In this document: positions 44,296-48,539 of the stretch, one piece after another | Layout: every line of letters begins with the position of its first letter | Numbering within the stretch: the stretch's first letter is position 1 | Assembly: GCA_000224765.2 (NCBI GenBank) | Contig: AGAU01000288.1 | Span: 1-48,539 of the forward strand | Direction of reading: 5' to 3' | Source of the DNA: SAR324 cluster bacterium JCVI-SC AAA005 | GTDB lineage: Bacteria > SAR324 > NAC60-12 | DNA length: 48,539 nt | Program-made: the position numbers and the translations under genes | Notes under the pieces: generated by a model | Told to the model about the DNA's origin: nothing | Seen by the model: the letters and a program-made list of their open reading frames with translations, nothing else | Databases searched by the model: none

Positions 44296-44342
44296 AATAA
44301 ACCCCTGAACAAAATACAGTAACCAGAAAATGTTGCTCAAAA

Positions 44343-47300
44343 TCATTTCTTTTTGACACCCCATCCCCCGCCACCAGGGGTTTCAATGCGGAAACGGTCA
44401 TGTGGGTGTGCCTGGATCTCGTTCTTACCGCCAAGATTGAGCACCTGACCGTTCCTGCGTAGAAAAAGGTTCCGACCAGACTGTCCGTCTTCGCCTCCTA
44501 ACATGCCATAGGGAGCGTGACTCCTTCTTTCGGAGAGGATCGCGACCTGTAGCTTCTCCAAAAATTCCAGTTCCCGCACTAAACCATCCCCTCCATCGAA
44601 TTCACCTTTTCCGCCAGATCCTTTCCGGATTGAAAACTCTCGCAACAGCACAGGATAGCGGCGCTCCATAATCTCCGGATCGGTGATGCGAGTGTTTGTC
44701 ATGTGAGTGTGTACGCCGGATTGACCATGCCAGCTTGGACCAGCCCCTGCTCCGCCACCAATCGTCTCATAGTAACCAAACCGTTCGTTGCCGAAGGTCA
44801 GGTTGTTCATGCAACCCTGGGAAGCCGCACACACTCTGAAAGCCTTGAGGATCACATCAATGACGCGCTGTGAGGTGAGCACATTGCCTCCAACCACAGC
44901 TGCTTCTTCAGAAGGAGAAAGCAAAGAACCGTCTGGGATGCGAATTTCGATAGAATTCAGACATCCCTGGTTAAGTGGCATTTCTTGACGAATCAGGCAT
45001 CGTAGTGCATAGAGCACTGCAGAATGGGTGACTGCCTTGGGTGCGTTGAGGTTGCCCCAGAGTTCTGTACCGGTTCCCGCAAAGTCAAAACATGCGCTGC
45101 CGTCACGACGATCAATGGTTAGGGCAAGGCGGATCGGTGAGCCGTCATCCAGATAGTCTACCGCATGAATCGTCCCGACCTGTGGCAGTTCTTCTCGGGC
45201 TGAGAGTTCCTGTAGCATCATCCGGACGGACTCCTCTGCATTGTCCTGAATATGTTTCATATATCCCTGCACAACTTCCAGCGACCAGTTCTGTACCATC
45301 TCTTGAAGAAGATCAATTCCACGCTGGTTAGCTGCAACCTGAGCCTTCAGATCAGAGAGATTGTCAGTGAGCAGTCGAGTTCCTGCAATCGGCAATTCTC
45401 CTGGTAGTTGGGACAATTGAGCCGGGGCCTGTAGCAACTCCGTGATCCCAACTTCGTTGAAGATCCCGTTCTCGACAAGCTTGAAACTCTTCAAACAAGC
45501 TCCTTCTTCGGCCAGTTTACGCGAGAAGGGAGGCATCGAACCTGGAGTGATTCCTCCTATGTCAGCATGATGTCCTCTATTTGCAACATAAAAGAGGGGT
45601 TGCTCATCTTTCCAACAGGGAGTGATCACGGTGATGTCAGGAAGATGACTACCTCCAGCCTGTGGATGGTTAGTCACCAACACATCTCCAGGACGCAGGT
45701 TATCTCCTTGAATCCGCACTTGCTGCCTCACAGCTTCGCTCATGGCACCCAAGTGAACCGGTACGTGAGGAGCATTGGCTACCAAACCACCAGTAGAATC
45801 AAAAATTGCGCATGAGAAGTCCAGCCGCTCTTTGATGTTGGTTGAGATCGAGGTGCGCTGCAGTGTACGGCCCATCTGCTCGGCAATAGACATGAACAGG
45901 TTTCCAAAAATTGACAACTGGATCGGGTCCCGAGTAATCCCAACCTCCCGATGAGTGCGAGCCTTGACGTGGATCAGTACATCCCTGTATTCGCTGATTT
46001 CTGCTCGGCAATCAGGCTCAATCACAATCGTCGAAGTGTCCTGCAGCAGCAACGCAGGTCCAGCAATTTGATGCCCGGCTTGAAGCAACTCACAGCGGAA
46101 GACCGGAGTTTGGTGCCATCTGTTCTCAAAGTAACAGAGGGTCTGATCAATCGGTTCAGCCGGTCCCTCGGCTGTAGAGACCTTAAACTTCTGCAAACTT
46201 GGAGAGGGTGCAACCACACGCACACGCAGGTCATCCACCAGGATTTCCCGCTCCAGTTCAAAGCCATATTCACGGAGATATGTTTGTCGGAATCTTTGGG
46301 CGTAGTTGCCATCATCTGGTTCCCGGATCATCAGGTGAGTATCAGTTCCCCGATAGCGCAGGTTAAGAAACCGCTGAACCTGCAGATTAGCTGAAGAGGC
46401 TCCTTGTTCCTGAAGTTCTGAGGCTGCCTGAGTTACCAGTTCAGTCAAACGTTCGGTTAGGTTGTTAGGCAGGGCAGGGGAAAAGTCACCGACCTGTGCA
46501 AGCACATCGGCTGCTGGTTCCTGGAGTTCTGTGGTCAAGTCCGCGAGCCCAATTCCATAGGCGGAGAGGATGCCAGCAAAACGATGAACGAAGACAAGGG
46601 AGATCCCTAAATCTCTTGCTAGCGCGCAGGCGTGTTGCCCTCCAGCTCCCCCAAAACAGGCCAGCACATGCTCCTGGATATCAAAGCCACGCTGTACTGA
46701 AACCTCACGTATCGGCCGGATCATATTCTCATTCGCAACACGCAGGAATCCCAAAGCAACCTCTTCGACAGTCCGACGAAGCTGCCCAGCGGACGCAGCT
46801 TCGTCGTTGATCTGATTTGTCAGAGATTGTAACGCAGTTCGAGCACCAGTCAGATCTAGCGACTCGTTTTCCTCGGAACCAAAGATCTGTGGGAAGTAGT
46901 CAGGGTGTAGCCGACCCAACACCAAGTTAGCATCCGTTACCGCCAAGTGTCCCTGCTTGCGGTAACAGACCGGACCTGGATGGGCTCCTGCCGATTCCGG
47001 ACCAACCTCAAAGCGTGCCTGGCGAAAAAACAGGCGGGAACCACCGCCCGCAGCAACAGTGCGGATGTCCAGTTGAGCGGCCTGGATACGGACACCAGCC
47101 GTTTCGCTCTCATGAGTGTGTTCCCAGTCTCCACTGTAACGAGAAACATCGGTCGATGTCCCTCCCATGTCAAAGCCAATCACGGGCTTGCCGAGGTTCG
47201 TGGTCAGCGCATACCCCACCACACCTCCAGCCGGGCCGGAGAGAATCGCATTGCTACCTTGAAAACGGTCTGCAGCAGTGAGGCCACCATCAGATTGCAT

Positions 47301-48089
47301 GAAGAACAGGCTGCTTTGTTCCAGCCCATCCAAAAAACCCGCGCGGAAACTATCTAAGTATTGGCGGATGTGTGGGGTGAGGTATGCGGCCACCATTGTC
47401 GTATCACCACGGGCCACCATCTTGACCATTGGCATCACTTCGTGCGAGAGCGAAACCTGCGAAAAGCCGAGTTCTCTAGCTAACGCCCCGACCTGCTGCT
47501 CATGCTGCGGAAAAGCGTAAGCGTGCAGAAAAACAACAGCTACGGCTTCGATGCCCCCTTGTTTAGCTTTTTCTAAGGAATTGCGAACCTGTTCTAGGTT
47601 CGGTTTTTCAAGAACCAAAAACTCTTCACCAGTGGTACCCACAATACCAGATTGTGAATCATCCGACCTGCTGAGTCGAACCCGCTCATCCACCTCCAGT
47701 ACCTGCTGATACAGCAACTCAGGCTTGCGAATCTCCAGATCAAAAATACGTGGTCGGTTTTGATTACCGATTTTCAGCAGGTCACCAAATCCCTTGGTGG
47801 TCACAAGTAACGTTTTCGCACCTTTCCGTTCAAGTAAGGCGTTCGTAGCCACAGTAGTTCCCATTCGGATCCAGTCGATATCAGATGACACGAAACCTTC
47901 CTTGGGATATGGACGGCCGGTGACTTCCTCTAGAATCCGACGGATACCTTCACGTGGTGCATCAGAGTAGTGTGCGGGGTCTTCTGAGAGCAGTTTGACA
48001 ACACGGAAACCAGGATCTCCTGGCACCTCGGCATAGACATCGGTAAATGTGCCTCCACGGTCGATGGAGAAGCGGAATGAATTCGCCAT
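44343..48089 (-). CDS. oplAH: 5-oxoprolinase, ATP-hydrolysing (HyuA-HyuB fusion type)
   Basis: A 1248-residue protein that cleaves 5-oxoproline to glutamate with ATP, recycling pyroglutamate from glutathione or peptide breakdown. The N-terminal HyuA-like half has [51 protein letters not shown] and [18 protein letters not shown]. The HyuB-like half begins near residue 730 with [19 protein letters not shown] and has [16 protein letters not shown] and FDFAGTG. It ends in RRNGQ and TPGGGGWG. The length is typical of eukaryote-like full-size OplAH rather than the split bacterial hydantoinases. It is followed 47 bp away by the convergent dehydrogenase gene. Confidence 0.95.
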   Translation of the reverse strand: MANSFRFSIDRGGTFTDVYAEVPGDPGFRVVKLLSEDPAHYSDAPREGIRRILEEVTGRPYPKEGFVSSDIDWIRMGTTVATNALLERKGAKTLLVTTKGFGDLLKIGNQNRPRIFDLEIRKPELLYQQVLEVDERVRLSRSDDSQSGIVGTTGEEFLVLEKPNLEQVRNSLEKAKQGGIEAVAVVFLHAYAFPQHEQQVGALARELGFSQVSLSHEVMPMVKMVARGDTTMVAAYLTPHIRQYLDSFRAGFLDGLEQSSLFFMQSDGGLTAADRFQGSNAILSGPAGGVVGYALTTNLGKPVIGFDMGGTSTDVSRYSGDWEHTHESETAGVRIQAAQLDIRTVAAGGGSRLFFRQARFEVGPESAGAHPGPVCYRKQGHLAVTDANLVLGRLHPDYFPQIFGSEENESLDLTGARTALQSLTNQINDEAASAGQLRRTVEEVALGFLRVANENMIRPIREVSVQRGFDIQEHVLACFGGAGGQHACALARDLGISLVFVHRFAGILSAYGIGLADLTTELQEPAADVLAQVGDFSPALPNNLTERLTELVTQAASELQEQGASSANLQVQRFLNLRYRGTDTHLMIREPDDGNYAQRFRQTYLREYGFELEREILVDDLRVRVVAPSPSLQKFKVSTAEGPAEPIDQTLCYFENRWHQTPVFRCELLQAGHQIAGPALLLQDTSTIVIEPDCRAEISEYRDVLIHVKARTHREVGITRDPIQLSIFGNLFMSIAEQMGRTLQRTSISTNIKERLDFSCAIFDSTGGLVANAPHVPVHLGAMSEAVRQQVRIQGDNLRPGDVLVTNHPQAGGSHLPDITVITPCWKDEQPLFYVANRGHHADIGGITPGSMPPFSRKLAEEGACLKSFKLVENGIFNEVGITELLQAPAQLSQLPGELPIAGTRLLTDNLSDLKAQVAANQRGIDLLQEMVQNWSLEVVQGYMKHIQDNAEESVRMMLQELSAREELPQVGTIHAVDYLDDGSPIRLALTIDRRDGSACFDFAGTGTELWGNLNAPKAVTHSAVLYALRCLIRQEMPLNQGCLNSIEIRIPDGSLLSPSEEAAVVGGNVLTSQRVIDVILKAFRVCAASQGCMNNLTFGNERFGYYETIGGGAGAGPSWHGQSGVHTHMTNTRITDPEIMERRYPVLLREFSIRKGSGGKGEFDGGDGLVRELEFLEKLQVAILSERRSHAPYGMLGGEDGQSGRNLFLRRNGQVLNLGGKNEIQAHPHDRFRIETPGGGGWGVKKK

Positions 48090-48258
48090 TTGTCTATGAA
48101 ATAAAAAAAGATTGGATGAGTAACTAGAAGTTTGCCGGAAAGAATAAAAAAAGATGGTAACGCAATTCTCGGAAGAATCAAATCAGGGAATTGGCAATAT
48201 TACAAGCGGATTTAAAGAATTTTGGAGGAAGAAAGTGGCGACAATCAAAAGTATTTAT

Positions 48259-48539
48259 TCAACGAAAATCAACTAGATATTCAGGAAAATAAGGGAAAGT
48301 GTTTTCTGACTTTAGCTGGTTGTATTCTTGATCAGAATCATTGATTTCTATTTCAAAGTCAGATTCATCAGCCTGAATCATCAATTCTTTCAGCAATAAG
48401 CTGAGCTCCTGCTGCACCGGAATATGAGAACGATAGTTGATGAGATTGTGCAATTGGGACGAATCTGCCTGTAGATCGTACAAATAGGTTCCTGAATATC
48501 GACTTGCAGCGCTTTCATTCCAGGGATCTCCATTACCAG
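48259..48539 (-). CDS. Sulfatase, C-terminal end (cut by window edge)
   Basis: The frame runs off the right edge of the window and reads GNGDPWNESAAS and YLYDLQADSSQLHNLI on the minus strand. This is the closing motif of type I sulfatases (LYDL..D..E..NL). The active-site Cys/Ser region lies outside. The final ~35 residues after LLLKELMIQ are acidic and not family-typical. The substrate cannot be told. Its gene lies upstream of oplAH on the same strand with a 170-bp gap. Confidence 0.8.
   Translation of the reverse strand, partial: GNGDPWNESAASRYSGTYLYDLQADSSQLHNLINYRSHIPVQQELSLLLKELMIQADESDFEIEINDSDQEYNQLKSENTFPYFPEYLVDFR

Noticed and set aside
48096..48160. Repeated AATAAAAAAAGAT words upstream of oplAH
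   Set aside because: Two short A-rich words only; too simple to call a repeat element or terminator.

Overview
The window looks like a chromosomal segment of a Gram-negative, marine photoheterotroph. It carries a green-type proteorhodopsin next to a complete retinal-synthesis operon. It also has several outer-membrane beta-barrels ending in an aromatic residue, lipoproteins, a general L-amino-acid ABC transporter (aapJQMP), 5-oxoprolinase and a sulfatase. The lineage cannot be fixed from the sequence alone. A marine proteobacterium-like group such as SAR324 would fit, but that is an inference from gene content.

Layout. 1-1.3 kb is a decayed island edge. A cas9 N-terminal relic (RuvC-I, bridge helix, start of the REC lobe) is joined in frame to the last ~46 residues of a tyrosine recombinase. 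Beside it lies a duplicated 3' end of a tRNA-Ala gene, followed by intact tRNA-Ala(GGC) and tRNA-Glu(TTC). 1.3-9.6 kb holds uvrC, glgB, an unknown coiled-coil protein, a livHM-type permease pair and a phosphomannose-isomerase-like cupin protein. 9.6-13.3 kb is a cluster of small envelope genes: two beta-barrels, a matrixin-like lipoprotein protease, another lipoprotein and a small membrane protein. 13.3-14.8 kb holds two adjacent pseudogenes, a transaldolase and an EamA/DMT transporter. 14.9-18.4 kb has a stand-alone RapZ-C domain gene coupled to a tiny membrane protein, a bidirectional terminator and acnA. 18.8-23.1 kb is aapJQMP. 23.1-23.8 kb has no recognisable gene.

23.8-32 kb is the phototrophy block. 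On the minus strand crtE, a crtI-crtB fusion, crtY, blh and ispH are packed with overlaps or gaps of at most 3 nt. A ~520-bp divergent, largely very AT-rich region separates this operon from the plus-strand rhodopsin gene. IspH supplies IPP/DMAPP, CrtE makes GGPP, the CrtI-CrtB fusion makes lycopene, CrtY makes beta-carotene, Blh cleaves it to retinal, and the opsin binds retinal to pump protons. 32-36.5 kb holds an unrecognised membrane protein, then a three-gene signalling unit: a secreted cysteine-free protein resembling the molybdopterin-binding fold, a membrane histidine kinase and a lone receiver protein.

36.5-48.5 kb contains a beta-barrel, mtaB, a UvrD/Rep helicase, a ThuA-like plus Gfo/Idh/MocA pair, a broken fragment of a UgpC/MalK-type ATPase, a glycerol-1-phosphate-dehydrogenase-like gene, 5-oxoprolinase and the 3' end of a sulfatase. 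Recurrent gene wrecks (cas9/integrase, transaldolase, DMT, UgpC/MalK) show ongoing gene loss at several separate points.
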